Positions 10,680 through 22,106 of a DNA stretch of 64,000 nt are shown in pieces. The stretch spans positions 53,333,768 through 53,397,767 of the forward strand of contig CM039464.1 of assembly GCA_022414725.1 (NCBI GenBank), in the 5' to 3' direction. The DNA comes from Microglena sp. YARC. Its lineage: Eukaryota; Chlorophyta; Chlorophyceae; Chlamydomonadales; Chlamydomonadaceae. Under the pieces are notes generated by a model. It was not told the origin of the DNA. It saw only the letters and a program-made list of their open reading frames with translations, and did not search any database. The translations under genes and the position numbers were made by a program. Within the stretch, counting starts at the first letter, position 1; every line of letters starts with the position of its first letter.

Positions 10680-12125
10680 CTATGTGTGTGGTGGTGGAGG
10701 GGACAGGTTAGTAATTGGGGTTGGGGTTGGGGTTGGGGTTTGGGGGTTGGGAGGTGTCTAAAGGGTGGCATTTGACCTTCACTTGGCAGTCAAAGCAAAC
10801 AAACTCAACATCCTAGGCCTTCTGCTGCTTGTCTTTTATGCTAGACCTTTTGGCTATGCGTGTGGTGGTGGAGGGGACAGGTTAGTGATTGGGGTTGGGG
10901 GTTGGGAGGTGTCTAAAGGGTGGCACTTGACCTTGCCAGTTAAAGCAAACAAACTCAACATCCTAGGCCTTCTGCTGCTTGTCTTATGCGCTGGACCTTG
11001 TGGCTATGTGCGTGGTGTGTGTGTGGTAGTGAAGGGGTCTGTTTACTCATTTGGGGTTGGGGGTTGGAGGGTGTCTAAAGGGTGGCAATTTTAAAAAATA
11101 GTCCTTGGCAGTCAAAGCAAAAAAATCAACATCCTATGTATTTTGCTGCTTGTCTTATGCGCTGGACCTTTTGGCTATGTGTGGTTGTGGAGGGGGCAGA
11201 TTAGTGATTGGGGTCGGTGGTGGAAGTTGAGGGTTGGGGTTGGAAGTTGAGGGGGGGTTTTGAGGGTTGGGGGTTGGAAGTTGAGGGTTGGGGGTTGGGA
11301 AGTTGGGGGGGGTTGGAAGTTGAGGGTTGGGGGTTGGAAGTTGAGGGTTGGGGGTTGGAAGTTGAGGGTCGGGGGTTGGAAGTTGAGGGTTGGGGGTTGG
11401 GGGTTGGATGTTGAGGGTTGGGGTTGGAAGTTGAGGTTTGGAAGTTGAGGGTTGGGGGTTGGAAGTTGAGGGTTGGGGGATGTCTGAAGGGTGGCAATTG
11501 TCCTTGGCAGTCAAAGCACATAAACTCAACATCCCTAGCTATTGCTGTTTGTCTAATACACTGGACCTTTTGTTGTGTGAGTTGGTGTGTGTGTGGGGGG
11601 GTGGGGTGGGGCGGGGTGGGGACGGGTGGGGTGGTAGTGGGTGGGGGCGGGGGGGGGCAAGGTGTGTTGTGTGCTGTGTGTTGTGTATTGTGTGTTGCGA
11701 GTTGTGAGTTGTGCGGTGCGTGGTGCGTGGTGTACAGGTGCCGTGCCTTCGACAGTCTAAGCAAACAAATTTGACATGCAAGGCCTTTATTGCTTGTCCC
11801 ATCAGCTGGACATTTTGGCTGTGCGTGGGGTCGGGTAAGGTGTGCTGTGTCACTGTGTGATGTGTGTTGTGCGTTGTTTGTTGTGTGTGTTGTGTGCTGT
11901 GCAGGTGCCGTGCCTTTGACAGTTTAAGCAAACAAACTCGACATGCAAGGCCGTTGTTGCTTGTCCCATAAGCTGTAACTTTGGGTTGTGTGTGGGGTCG
12001 GGTAAGGTGTGTTGTGTATTGCGTGTTGCGTGTTGTGTGCTGTGTGTTGCGAGTTGTGTGTTGTGTGTTGTACAGGTGCCGTGCCTTCGATAGTCTAAGC
12101 AAACAAACTGTGGTGCTACTGGAGG
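10680..12125 (-). repeat. Acceptor-side exon-edge echo array upstream of the GHG exon
   Basis: The 5' edge of exon 10541-10679 with its acceptor (minus-strand phrase ccaaaaggtcc..gacaagcagca..tttgctttgactgcc) recurs about seven times at roughly 10780-10860, 10935-11005, 11100-11180, 11500-11575, 11745-11825, 11920-11990 and 12085-12115. Copies near the exon are close matches and the distant ones are shorter and more changed. The spacers are G-rich telomere-like runs (ttgggg and similar) or gtgttgtgt runs. Confidence 0.8.
11205..11490. repeat. 21-bp G-rich minisatellite
   Basis: About twelve copies of gttggaagttgagggttgggg lying between two echo copies. The strand is G-rich with closely spaced runs of three or more G, so quadruplex formation is possible. 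Confidence 0.75.
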
Positions 12126-12144
12126 AGGCTTTAAGCTAGGATTT

Positions 12145-12212
12145 TTTTGTTGTTGTTGCTATTGTTCTTGTTGTTGCTGTTGCTATTGTTGTCGTTGTCG
12201 TCGTCGTCGTCG

Positions 12213-12253
<41 letters not shown>

Positions 12254-12288
12254 GCTGTTGTTGTTGCTGCTGTTGTTGCTGCTGCGCT

Positions 12289-12319
<31 letters not shown>

Positions 12320-12415
12320 TTGCCGTTGTTATTTTTGTCGTTGTTTTTGGTGTTGGTGTTGTTGTTGGTGTTGTTGTAGGTGTAGGTGTTGGTGTTGGCG
12401 TTGGTGTTCACAAGG
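12145..12415. repeat. GTT/GCT/GAT trinucleotide repeat
   Basis: A trinucleotide array of gttgtt with gct, gat and gtc variants, followed by ggtgtt. It is open in several frames for this reason only. Confidence 0.85.
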
Positions 12416-14850
12416 GGGGGGAGGGGGAGGGGAGGGGGAGAAAAAACTAAACCCTAAAACCCTAAACTCACCCTGATCGAAGGCTTCTAAGTCCGTTCAC
12501 AAGTAGAATGGCACATGATGGCTCGGAGCACTCATCTGCGTATCGCTCAAAGGCCAGTGTCCCTTCGTTGGTTCTTAAATAGGACGCAGCTGAGTGAATA
12601 GGGTCCTGAGATGTAGGACTCTGCTGGCGTGTGGTGCGACATATGGGGCACGATGGCGCAGGGTTCTCATCTGCAGATCGCTCAAAGGCCAATGCCTCCT
12701 CTTGGGATCCTGAATAGGACTGGGCTGGGGTATCAGGAGCTAGGTTTATACTTGACATTGGACGGCGATGATGACTAGAAGCTTTTGTTGCTGGTGTGAT
12801 CGTCTGAGGTGTGAGGCCTGATTGCCTTGGTAGTGGCTTGTGCGCTGTTCCGAAGGGGGTGGCCTGGGTTGTGAGGCCTGGTTGCCTTGCTGCTGGGTTG
12901 TGTGCTGTTCCAAAGCTGGTGGCCAGGGATGCAATGTTTAGCTTAGTATGGGCAAAGCCCATAGTAAGATAAACGATGCCTGGTCGCCTAGGTACTGGCT
13001 TGGAGGATCGAGGTTCGTTTGGGTACGTTCGGTGTATTCCAGTACCTTGTGTGAAACGTATGGGTTGAGGTGAGGAGGCATGTTGGTTCGGTCAGAGCAG
13101 GCATGTTGGTTCGGTCAGGGTTCGGTAGTTAGCTACGTTCGGGTGGGGTCGGACAGTAGGGCCGTAAGCGGGCCGTAAGTTAGCGACAGCTGCTGATCGG
13201 CGTTTCCAGTCGGTCAGAGAAAAGGTCCTACCTCCAACCTGGAGTTCACGGTCAAAATGTGAGCTGAGTCACATACAGGCGGGCCTGCATCAGATACGCT
13301 TGAGATACGCTCGCGACGCGTGGCACCTGTTGGGCTTGGCAATTTGAAGCATGGCCCTGATTTGAAGCTGCGTTTCAATTCGCTGCGGACAAGCTTGGTT
13401 TTTGATCGCATGGGGAACTCGAAGTGCTGCTCGATGCTGCTTCCTTGACTCAGCTCACATATTGCTCCCGTGGTTATGCTCCCGTGAACTCTAGGTAGGA
13501 TCTATCAAGCTGCGCTGGAAGTATCAGAAGCACAGGATCAGAAAAAAAACTGTGGGGTGATGGTTTGTTTGCAGGAGACAAGAGGGATCTGATCTGACGG
13601 TATTCGCTCTGTTGTAAGAAGTCAGTAATAATAATATTATTTTCATCATAACGAAAATCATAATGAAAAGCGTGATAGTTACCCATCCACACCCATCCAC
13701 GCATTGAAATGAAAACCCTGGCTATCTTCTCATTTATTTTCTAATCCGCAACTACCACCTTTACCGTCTGTCTGTTTTTCACTTGGATCCTTCCCTGACT
13801 GTCATCTATTTATCCGGGCAGCGCGCGGAAGGAAGAGGCCAGCAAGCAAGGCAGTCGTTGCACAGTGGGTAAGACAATGCCGTGACCGGAAAGCGGCACA
13901 TCCAGCCTACTGCACAGTTTTATTCTAGCAAGAACGAAAGCTAGCTGCCAACAATCGAAAGATGCTAATCATTATTCCCGCAATTCAACACAGATCAAGC
14001 CAAGTCGACCCTGGCGTATTGCTTTTATTTCTTCCTTTCTGTCCCTTACCACGCCTCTTGTGCGTTTTGCGCATTGTCGCTGAAGGCCAGAGTTGTGCCC
14101 AAGAGCCCTTTGTCCAACGGAGACACCGCCTGCTGCTGCCATGAGTTCAGGTGAGAAGTTTTTGGAATTGGCGTAGATTCATGTATTTTCTCCCGTGTGC
14201 GCACCCAATGCAGGCTACTCGCCGAACATGTGTGCGCATTACTCGTCCAACTAACTTGATACAATGGTCATGTAAGCAAGTGGTTTCTAGCAGCGCATCA
14301 GACAAAATCGTATTGGGAGATGCGATGCCAAGCCGTTGCTAGCTACTGCGCTGATTAAAAGCCGACCAGCCTCAACCTATGCACTCATCGTCGTCATCAT
14401 ATTATTTTATGTTTCGGTGACATAAGCTGTCTGCAAGGGAGATGCGCTGCAGAGCCATTACTAAATATTGCGCTGCTTATCAGTTGAGCAGCCTCAACCA
14501 AGGCACCCGCCATCTTATACATCATAACTGTTATGCTTTGATGGAAAGAAAAAAAACGCACTGCGGCGGTGGTGGTACAGGTGGGTAGAACCGTAGAAGG
14601 ACGAGGGATCGTACCCAGGGAGGAAGGGGAGTGTTCGAGTCGGCGACGGGTAAAGAAGACGGAGTGGGTAACATGGACATAATGTACGTGGAGGGGCGTG
14701 GAGGGGGCGGGGGAGAGCGAGGAAGGAGCTTGGAGGCAGGGAGCGCCGCTTGCGAAGATTGGCGGGGATTGGGTTCGAAATTGGCGAGGTTCGAGCTGTC
14801 CGAGGTTTGGAAGGGTGGAGAGTGGGTTTAAGAGGCCCAGGGTTTGAACG
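12416..14850. other. Unassigned region
   Basis: No convincing gene. At 12468-12962 the minus strand is open for 164 codons. It holds two diverged copies of a segment of the form LAFERSADENPAPSCPI, and an RQPGLTTQATPFGTAHK-like duplication, so it is a locally duplicated stretch without a recognised domain. Around 13080-13170 the phrase tgttggttcggtcag is duplicated. From 13500 to 14850 I see nothing. Confidence 0.35.
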
Positions 14851-14854
14851 TGAC

Positions 14855-14950
14855 GGACAGACAGATAGACAGACAGACAGACACTTGGACAAATCGGTGA
14901 CCCTGGGGGCTCCCGCCCCCAGAAGGGGGGGCTCTGCCAAGAAGGGTGGT
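14855..14950 (+). repeat. Short dispersed repeat with GGGGGCTCC hairpin, copy 1
   Basis: Contains a (GACA)n stretch, then ggtgaccctgggggctcc, a short loop and ggggggctctgcc. The same arrangement occurs at 46245-46325 and in reverse at 22887-22975. The two ggggctc blocks flank a short variable segment. The class is unknown and it is SINE-like in size. Confidence 0.55.
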
Positions 14951-14999
14951 GTTGATAGAGGGGAAGATGGTGCCATAGAGTGGCCTATAAGAGTGATGT

Positions 15000-15380
15000 A
15001 TAGGTAGAGCGCAGGGTCAGGTGGGTGGCATAGGTGTGGAGGAAGGAAGTGAGAGAGGTGGTGAGATCGGATGGGCGGAGAGGGGGTTGGGGATGAGAAG
15101 GGGGGAGGAAGCAGGGCCAGGCGGGAAGACGGGAGAGGTGGTCAAGATGGGAAGAGGAGAAGTCGAGGGTGCAGGAGGAGGAGTTGTCGAGGGCAAAGCG
15201 GGTGCTGCGGTCAGCGGCCTCGTTACCAAGGATACCGATGTGGGAGCGAACTTTAAAAAAGTGGTTGGAGAGGAAGAGTGTAGGCGGTCGAAAATGAGGC
15301 GGCGGATGGAAAGAAGAAGGGGGAGGTGCTTGTGGTAGACGAGGGAGTGGGGGGAGGAGATGATGCTGCGGCACTGTTTC
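15000..15380. other. Purine-rich unassigned sequence
   Basis: G/A-rich on the plus strand. The resulting proline/serine-rich frames on the minus strand have no domain. Confidence 0.4.
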
Positions 15381-15387
15381 TTTGTTG

Positions 15388-15870
15388 GGCTACTTGTAGC
15401 AGCTTCTAGGCAGCTCCCTTCCCCTGTCCATTGGCCAAACCTGGAGCTAGCTAGTGCGTCTGAAAGCTGACATGGCAGGCAATCCAATGCTGCAAGATTT
15501 GGATTTGACCTTGTTGCAGGCTATTGGAGGTGGCGGGAAGCTGCCGTGAGTAGCCCCCAAAAGAAAAAGTGTGCAGCAGATAAAGTGGAGGCTGGCGACG
15601 GAGTCAGCGTAGACGCGTTGGGATTGAGCTGGTGGTGGGTGCTTGCGTGTTGGAGGGCAGCAAGGCCAGGCTTTTCTTTTCAGCTTTTTCCAGCAGCTAC
15701 TAGGCAGCTTCCCAAGCCAACCACTGTGCTCCCCACCCAAAGCTGTCAGCACTACTGGACAGCTGATTGTATCAGCTTCAAGGTGCACTAGGTCGCGTTA
15801 GGTTTGACTGAATAGCCAGTCAGGAGAGCTACCTTGAAGCTGCTGCTTTTAGCTGAAAAGAAAAACACTG
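15388..15870. repeat. Dispersed AGCTTCTAGGCAGCT repeat, two copies
   Basis: Copies start near 15388 and 15666. The shared sequence is a pyrimidine-rich lead (gcttttcttttcagct), then cagcagctactaggcagcttccc, then a segment reading gcttcaaggtgcactaggt. Further copies lie at 20993-21235, 25098-25260 and, in reverse, near 23345-23420. Confidence 0.55.
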
Positions 15871-15904
15871 CAGCTAGGATGCCAGCAAGTTCAGTGCGAA
15901 GGAT

Positions 15905-16500
15905 GGTGTTCATTTCCATTCTGCAGTATCACTGGTAAAATAACAACGAAAATCGACCGGTTGTGGTCGCTTTTGAAGGGTAAGTCCCCAGTTGATTAAC
16001 CAGTTGGTGTCGGTTGTACGGCCAAAACAAAACAGCCGTTGCCACTGGTCAAATGGTAACAAAAATCTACCTGTTGTGGTCGCTTTTGAAGGGTTAGTCC
16101 CCAATTGATTTACTGGCTGTTCTTCCTATTTAGCCCAAACCAGGATCTTATTGTCGTGGATATTATACCAGTGTGCTACAGAGTCATAGATCTCACCCAA
16201 CTCATATCCAACAGCAAGGCATTTTTTATTTGAAGTTATGGAGGGTAAGTCCCCAGTTGATTGACTGGCTGTTGTTGTTATAAAGCCAAAACAAGGGTAT
16301 TATTGTCGTGGTTATTTTACCACTGTGCTTCAGAAGGTTGGCGAGTCGTAGATCTCACCCAAGTACCCAACTCATATCTAACAGCAAGGCATATTTTTAT
16401 TTGAAGTTGTGAAAGTCAGGAGGTGGGTCTCCCGATATGTATGAAATCGTATATCCAAAAGCAATGCACATTATAATTGTCGAGGTTATTTTACCTGTGT
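15905..16500. repeat. Degenerate tandem repeat
   Basis: Units of roughly 110-150 bp share aagtccccagttgatt..ctggctgtt and attattgtcgtggttattttacc. They recur at about 15930, 16050, 16240 and 16440, with a separate shared piece gagtcgtagatctcacccaa at 16185 and 16345. Confidence 0.55.
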
Positions 16501-16679
16501 GCCACCTGGGTGGACGTGGTACGCCAAAGAGGAGGGGGGAATAAGAGAAGGCCGCGCCAGTATGGGTGGCTCCGGAGGCATCAGAGATAGCAGAGCCATC
16601 GGTGTAGGGAGGTGAGAAGGGAGGTGGCCGGACTGCAGGAGGGGGGGGCAAGGGGAGAGAGTTGGGGGTTGGGGGTTCG

Positions 16680-16870
16680 GGGTATGGGGTGCATGGATGT
16701 ATGTATGGCTGTAGCATACAACTACATGCCTGCACGGGGTGTGGGGTGTGGGGTGCATGGATGTATGTATAGCAGTAGCATACAACTGCATGCCTGCACG
16801 GGGTGTGGGGTGTGGGGTGCATGTATGTATGTATAGTAGTAGCATACAACTGCATACCTGCACGGTGTGT
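16680..16870. repeat. 60-bp minisatellite, three copies
   Basis: Three copies of a unit containing gtgcatggatgtatgtat, agcatacaactgcatgcctg and cacggggtgtgggg, with few differences between copies. Confidence 0.75.
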
Positions 16871-16954
16871 GTGTTGGTGTGGGTGGGTGGGTGGGTGCAG
16901 GGGGGGGGCGGAGGGAAGAGAGGGAAAGGGGGGGAAGGGGGGAGGGGGGTAGAC

Positions 16955-17283
16955 ATCTTTTGACAAGTCTGAGCTGGACAATGCTGGAATGAAGGCAGCT
17001 TTCGAAAAGTCTGTGCTTGATGCTGTAGGTGGCATGAAGTTTGACTTGCTGCTAGTCAAAGCTGAGCTGGATGCTGCTGACATGAAGGCAGCTTATGACT
17101 AGTCTGACATGAAGGCAGCTTATGACTAGTCTGACATGAAGGCAGCTTATGACTAGTCTGACATGAAGGCAGCTTATGACTAGTCTGACATGAAGGCAGC
17201 TTATGACCAGTCTGACATGAAGGCAGCTTATGACTAGTCTAAGGACGAGGCTGCAGAGAACAACCTCATTTTTGACACCTCAA
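16955..17283 (+). pseudogene. Broken 5' part of the 32-residue-repeat gene
   Basis: Reads the same repeat as the gene to the right (KSELDNAGMKAAFEKS and LVKAELDAADMKAAYD) but ends in a 27-bp tandem array. Five or six copies of gacatgaaggcagcttatga ctagtct each put an in-frame TAG where the intact repeat has AAG (Lys). It may be an echo copy, a discarded 5' end, or an intron with repeat homology. It follows a G-rich run and a phrase (gacatcttttgacaagtctg) that also precedes the main frame. Confidence 0.5.

Positions 17284-17317
<34 letters not shown>
17284..17317. repeat. G34 homopolymer
   Basis: Thirty-four consecutive G lie between the broken repeat copy and the long open frame. If translated it would be polyglycine, and its length decides the frame relation between the two sides. 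Confidence 0.9.
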
Positions 17318-17318
<1 letters not shown>

Positions 17319-17322
17319 TATA

Positions 17323-19364
17323 CATATTTCGACAAGTCTGCGTTTGCTGCTGCAGGGGGGGTGAAGCTAGACTCGCTGCTGGCCAAGGCGGAGACGGGCA
17401 AGGCTGGCATGAAGGCAGCTTATAACAAGCCTGAGCTGGATGCTGCGGACAACAAGCTTCAGTTTGATGCACAGCTGGCCAAGGCAGAGCTCGACAATGC
17501 TGGAATGAAGACAGCTTATAACAAGTCTGAGCTGGATACTGCGGATCACAAGGTTCAGATTGATACAAAGCTGGCCAAGGCAGAGCTCGACAATGCTGGA
17601 ATAAAGACAGCTGTTTACAAAGCTCAGTTGGATGCAGCGGACAACAAGCTTCGGTTTGATACACAGCTGGCCAAGACAGAGCTCGACAATGCTGGGATAA
17701 AGGCAGCTTTTGACAAGTCTGAGCTGGATGCTGTGGAAAACAAGCTTCAGTTTGATGCACAGCTGGCCAAGGCGGAGCTCGACAATGCTGGGATGAAGGC
17801 AGCTTATAACAAGTCTGAGCTTGATGCTGCGGAAAACAAGCTTCAGTTTGATGCACAGCTGGCCGAGGCGGAGCTCGACAATGCTGGAATGAAGACAGCT
17901 GTTTACAAAACTGAGCTGGATGCCGCGGACAACAAGCTTCAGTTTGATGCACAGCTGGCCAAGGCAGAGCTCGACAATGCTGGAATGAAGACAGCTGTTT
18001 ACAAAACTGAGCTGGATGCTGTGGAAAACAAGCTTCAGTTTGATGCACAGCTGGCCAAGGCGGAGCTCAGCAATGCTGAAATCAAGGCAGCTTTTGACTT
18101 GTCCGAGTGTGATGCTGCAATGAACAAGATCACATTTGACTCCAACCTGGCCAAGGCTGAGCTGGACAATGCTGGAATGAAGGCAGCTTTCGACAATGCG
18201 GAGCTGGATGCTGCCAACATGAAGTCAGCTTTGGAAAAGTCTGAGTTCAATGCTGCAGGGAACAAACTAAAGCTTAACTACCATCTCGCCAAGTCTGAGC
18301 TGGACAGTGCTGGAATGGAGGCAGCTTTAGACAAGTCTGTGCAGGATGCTGCAGGTAACAAGCTTAAGTTCGACTCTCAGCTGGCCAAGGCTGAGCTAGA
18401 TGCCGCTGACATAAAGGCAGCTTATGACAAGTCTGAGGGCGATACTGCAGAGAACAACCTCCAGTTTGTCGGTCAGCTGGCCAAGGCTGATTCAGACGCT
18501 GCTGACATGAAGGCAGCTTTCGAGCAGTCTGAAGTTGTTTCTGCTGAGAACAGCCTCCAGTTTGACTGCCGGCTGGCCAAGGCTGAGCTAGACAATGTTG
18601 AAATAAAGGCAGCTTTTGACCAGTATAAGCTTGTTGCTGCTGGAATGAAGGCAGCTTTGGACAAGGCTGAGCTGGAAAATGCTGGAATGAAGGCAGCTTT
18701 GGACAAGTCTGAGTTCGATGCTGCAGAGAACAACCTCCAGTTTGTCGGCCAGCTGGCCAAGGCTGACTCAGATGCTGCTGACATGAAGGCAGCTTTTGAG
18801 CAGTCTGAAGTTATTTCTGCTGAGAACAACCTCCAATTTGACTGCAGGCTGGCCAAGGCTGAGCTAGACAATATTGAAATGAAGGCTGCGTTTGACAGGT
18901 CTGAGCTGGATGCTGCTGACATGAAAACGGCTTTGGACAAGTCTGAATTTGATGCTGCAGGGAACAAACTCATGCTTAACTACCAGCTGGCCAAGGCTGA
19001 GCTGGACAATGCTGGAATGAAGGCAGCTTTAGACAAGTCTATGCTGGATGCTGCAGGGAACAAGCTTAAGTTCGACTCTCAGCTGGCCAGGGCTGAGCTG
19101 GATGCTGCTGACATGAAGGCAGCTTTCGACAAGGCTGAGGGCGATGCTGCGGAGAGCAACCTCCAGTTTGTCGGCCAACTAGCCAAGGCTGATTCAGACG
19201 CTGCTGAAATGAAGGCAGCTTTCGAGCAGTCTGAAGTTGATTTTGCTGAGAACAGCCTCTCGTTCGACTCACGGCTGGCGAAGGCTGAGCTAGACAAAGC
19301 TGAAATGAAGGCAGCTTATGATAAATCTGAGCTTGCTGCAGGGTTATCCAAGTACATATACTAG
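17323..19364 (+). CDS. Tandem 32-residue-repeat coiled-coil-like protein
   Basis: An uninterrupted frame of about 680 codons made of about 20 copies of a 32-residue unit of the form KAELDNAGMKAAYNKSELDA followed by ADNKLQFDAQLA. The DNA period is 96 bp. Inside the unit there is an 11-residue sub-period (three blocks of 11, 11 and 10), with Ala and Leu at regular positions alternating with Lys, Asp and Glu. This predicts long amphipathic helix, either a hendecad coiled coil or an LEA-like rod. The frame ends SKYIY then TAG. There is no signal peptide or membrane segment. The start is unclear: the frame is open leftward into the G34 tract, the first ATG is within the first repeat, and tttgctgctgcag followed by GGGGGG could be a 3' splice site. 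I do not recognise the family. The third quarter has irregular units in which a half-repeat was inserted, suggesting unequal exchange. Neighbouring copies are alike in DNA, so expansion is fairly recent. Confidence 0.6.
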
Positions 19365-19700
19365 TACGCTGCCCATGTGGCGGTTGGCCATACCTGTTCT
19401 GGGCTGGTTTACAAAACGGGTTACACCCTTATCTTCCCCTAGCATGACTGGTATAAACGCAACTACACCACAGTGACCAGTTGACCACACACCCCAGTAC
19501 AGAATGCAAGCACATAGGTTATTTCACGTTTATGTGTGCTACTGTCCAGGGGCGGCAGCACTTGTTTTCTTCAGATTTCTGGAGGCCATGTTGGTAGCCA
19601 CAAGTGGGGACCCAAGCCTGATTGTAGCCTGTGGGTTGCACCGGGGTAGCACCGAGTCGCACAATGTGCGAACAATCGCACAAATGAAGCCCGTGTCAGT
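19365..19700. other. Unassigned
   Basis: No gene is visible. The phrase gggtagcaccgagtcgcac (about 19647) matches one at about 24324, indicating a short dispersed repeat. Confidence 0.35.
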
Positions 19701-19702
19701 GA

Positions 19703-19775
19703 TATACATTGGTCTAGTGGTACACCAAATTGCTTAAACCAAGAAGGGTCGGAGGTTCGATTCCCCCTACGGTCG
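19703..19775 (+). other. tRNA-like sequence (pseudogene or SINE head)
   Basis: TGGTCTAGTGG at 19710-19720 fits a Pol III A box and GGTTCGATTCC at 19754-19764 is a perfect B box. Their spacing is 44 bases, exactly as in a tRNA. The D arm pairs (ATTGGT with ACCAAAT). The acceptor stem implied by these positions does not pair (TATACAT against TACGGTC) and the T stem has a mismatch, so it is unlikely to be a working tRNA. Confidence 0.45.
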
Positions 19776-20354
19776 CCCTTGGCGTTGCAGGTCGCTGTCC
19801 ACCGCGATGGTAGCTTGTCCAGTTGAGGTGGTAGGCCGTTCTCTGCCCGCGTACAACAGGTTCCCTTAACACCAAGCCCCACCAGGCCCCACCAGGCCCA
19901 CCAAGCCCCACCAGGCGTTCTCATTACTTTTCAAGAACACTGTGTGGCCCTACCCAAAGCCAAACCAAATAGGCTTTAGGGACTTGCCCAACGTTGAACA
20001 ATCTAGATTACCAGGACTCTTCTAATGTGGGGGGTCTTCAGCACCCTTTTCTGTCCCCTGCAGCACCCTTTGCACCCGGAATCACCCTTTTAAGCCCAAT
20101 AAAAGGGTGCCCCCCCCCCCCCCCCCCCCCCAATTTGCAGTGGGAGGAGCTGATTGACAGAAACACTTGATAAACTGGCCCGCGACTGGCCCGCGACGAA
20201 TCGGCAACATGCGTAGTTGCTGTTCAATGTGGCAATGTTGTTCAAAGCGGTACGTTTCACACACTCAAATAGCGGTACGTTTCACTCACTCGGCACTGTT
20301 GTTCAAAGGGGTACGTCTACGTCTCAAATGCATATTGGGAGGGGGGATTGGTTA
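19776..20354. other. Unassigned, with a dispersed-repeat fragment and a C tract
   Basis: The piece aaataggctttagggacttgcccaacgttg (about 19968-20000) belongs to the GGGACTTGCCCAAC repeat family listed below. A run of 22 C lies at 20110-20131. No coding sequence is recognised. Confidence 0.45.
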
Positions 20355-20590
20355 CTTTATTAGTACGCCTTATTGCGAGGCGTGAGGTTGAGGGGGGCAG
20401 CCCGTTTGCTTGCACTGGAGCCAACCGCCAAATGTGATGCAGTATGTTCCACATCTCAAATATATCTTTGTGGGGGTCTGTTTATAGATAAATAGTGCGC
20501 CTTACTGCGAGGCGTGAGGTTCAGGAGGCAGCCCGTTTGCTTGCACTAGGGCCAACCGCCAGATGTGATGTGGTATGTTTCACGTCTCAA
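20355..20590 (+). repeat. Dispersed GGCGTGAGGTT repeat, two tandem copies
   Basis: Copies at about 20360-20462 and 20485-20592. Each has tacgccttattgcgaggcgt (a short hairpin), then gaggttgagggggcagcccg, tttgcttgcactgg and ccaaccgcca. A third copy lies at 24420-24495. Confidence 0.65.
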
Positions 20591-20739
20591 ACACAGATTT
20601 TTGAGGTTCTCTTCTGTAGCAAACTAGCAAACGTAGATTTGGGCTCAGAAGACGTTGATCCTAGTTAGTGGACCGTAGAACTTGAAAACGTAGATTTCGA
20701 ATTTGAACATAGATTTTGAAGGGGCCATGTGTTGATGTT

Positions 20740-20995
20740 GATGAGTACAGAACATGATCAAGGAGCAATACAGAACATGATCAGGAGCAGTACAGAACAT
20801 GATCAAGGAGCAGTACAGAACATAATCTAGGAGCAGTACAGAACATGAACAAGGAGCAGTACAGAACATGATCTAGGAGCAGTACAGAACATGATCAAGA
20901 AGCAGTACAGAACATGATCTAGGAGCAGTACAGAACATGATCTAGGAGCAGTACAGAACATGATCAAGGAGCAGTACAGAACATGATCAAGGCTT
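20740..20995. repeat. 22-bp tandem repeat
   Basis: About eleven units of gatcaaggagcagtacagaaca or the ctagg variant, with very few changes between units. Confidence 0.85.
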
Positions 20996-21235
20996 TTCTT
21001 TTCAGCTACCAGCAGCAGCTCCTAGGCAGCTTCCTAAGACTGCCTCTGGACCAAACCCAAATGGCTACCAGCAGCAGCTTCTAGGCAGCTCTCTAAGACT
21101 GGCTCTGGACCAAACCCAAAGATTCCAAGAGCACAGTAAATCTGACGATATCAGCTTCCAGGTGCACGAGGTTGCCTAAGGTTTGGATCAAGAGAGAGCC
21201 CAGGGGGATGCCTAGAAACAGCTTCTCATAGCTGA
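20993..21235. repeat. Dispersed AGCTTCTAGGCAGCT repeat, tandem pair
   Basis: Two adjacent copies share tggctaccagcagcagct, ctaggcagct and ctctggaccaaacccaaa. The second copy continues with the agcttccaggtgcacgaggt end seen at 15770 and 25205. Confidence 0.6.
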
Positions 21236-21239
21236 AAAT

Positions 21240-22062
21240 AGAAGCTATGTGATGGTGATGATGATGTTTATGTCATTTTTCCTGGTGCCTTACTGGACCC
21301 CAGCTGGAAATAAAAAATACATGACGATGATGACATTTTTCTGGTGCCCTACTGGACTCCAGCTGAAAATAAAAGCAATGTGATGATGATGACATTTGTC
21401 TGGTGCCCTACTGGACTCCAGCTGAAAATAAAAGCAATGTGATGATGATGACATTTTTCTGGTGCCCTACTGGACTCCAGCTGAAAATAAAAGCAATGTG
21501 ATGATGATGACATTTTTCTGGTGCCCTACTGGACTCCAGCTGAAAAAATAAGCTTTGTGATGATGATGATGATGATGATGATGACATGTTTCCTGGTGCC
21601 CTACTGGACTCCAGCTGAAAATATAATCAATGTGATGGTGATAATGATGGTGATGACATGTTTCCTGTTTCCCTACTGGACTCCAGCTGAAGATAAAAGC
21701 AATGTGATGATGATGGTGGCGATAATGATGATGCTGACATGTTTCTTGGTGCCCTACTGGACTCCCTCTGAAAATAAAAGCTTTGTGATGATGACGATGA
21801 TGATGATGATGATGATGATGACATGTTTCTTGGTGCCCTACTGGACTCCCTCTGAAGATAAAAGCAATGTGATGATGATGACATGTTTCCTGGTGCCCTA
21901 CTGGACTCCAGCTGAAAATATAAGCTCTGTGATGATGGTGATGATGACATGTTTCCTGGTGCCCTATTGGACTCCAGCTGAAAATAAAAGCATTGTGATG
22001 ATGGTGATGATGACATGTTTCTTGGTGCCCTACTGGACTCCAGCTGAAGATAAAAGAAATGA

Positions 22063-22106
<44 letters not shown>

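Noticed and set aside
10715..10760. TTGGGG telomere repeat
   Set aside because: A short run within echo spacers, surrounded by gene-derived copies on both sides.
12440..12475. Telomere-type repeat (ctaaaccctaaaaccctaaac)
   Set aside because: Only two to three imperfect units in an interstitial position. It may be a relic but is not a chromosome end.
19703..19775. Functional tRNA gene
   Set aside because: A and B boxes and spacing fit, but the acceptor stem does not pair and the T stem has a mismatch.
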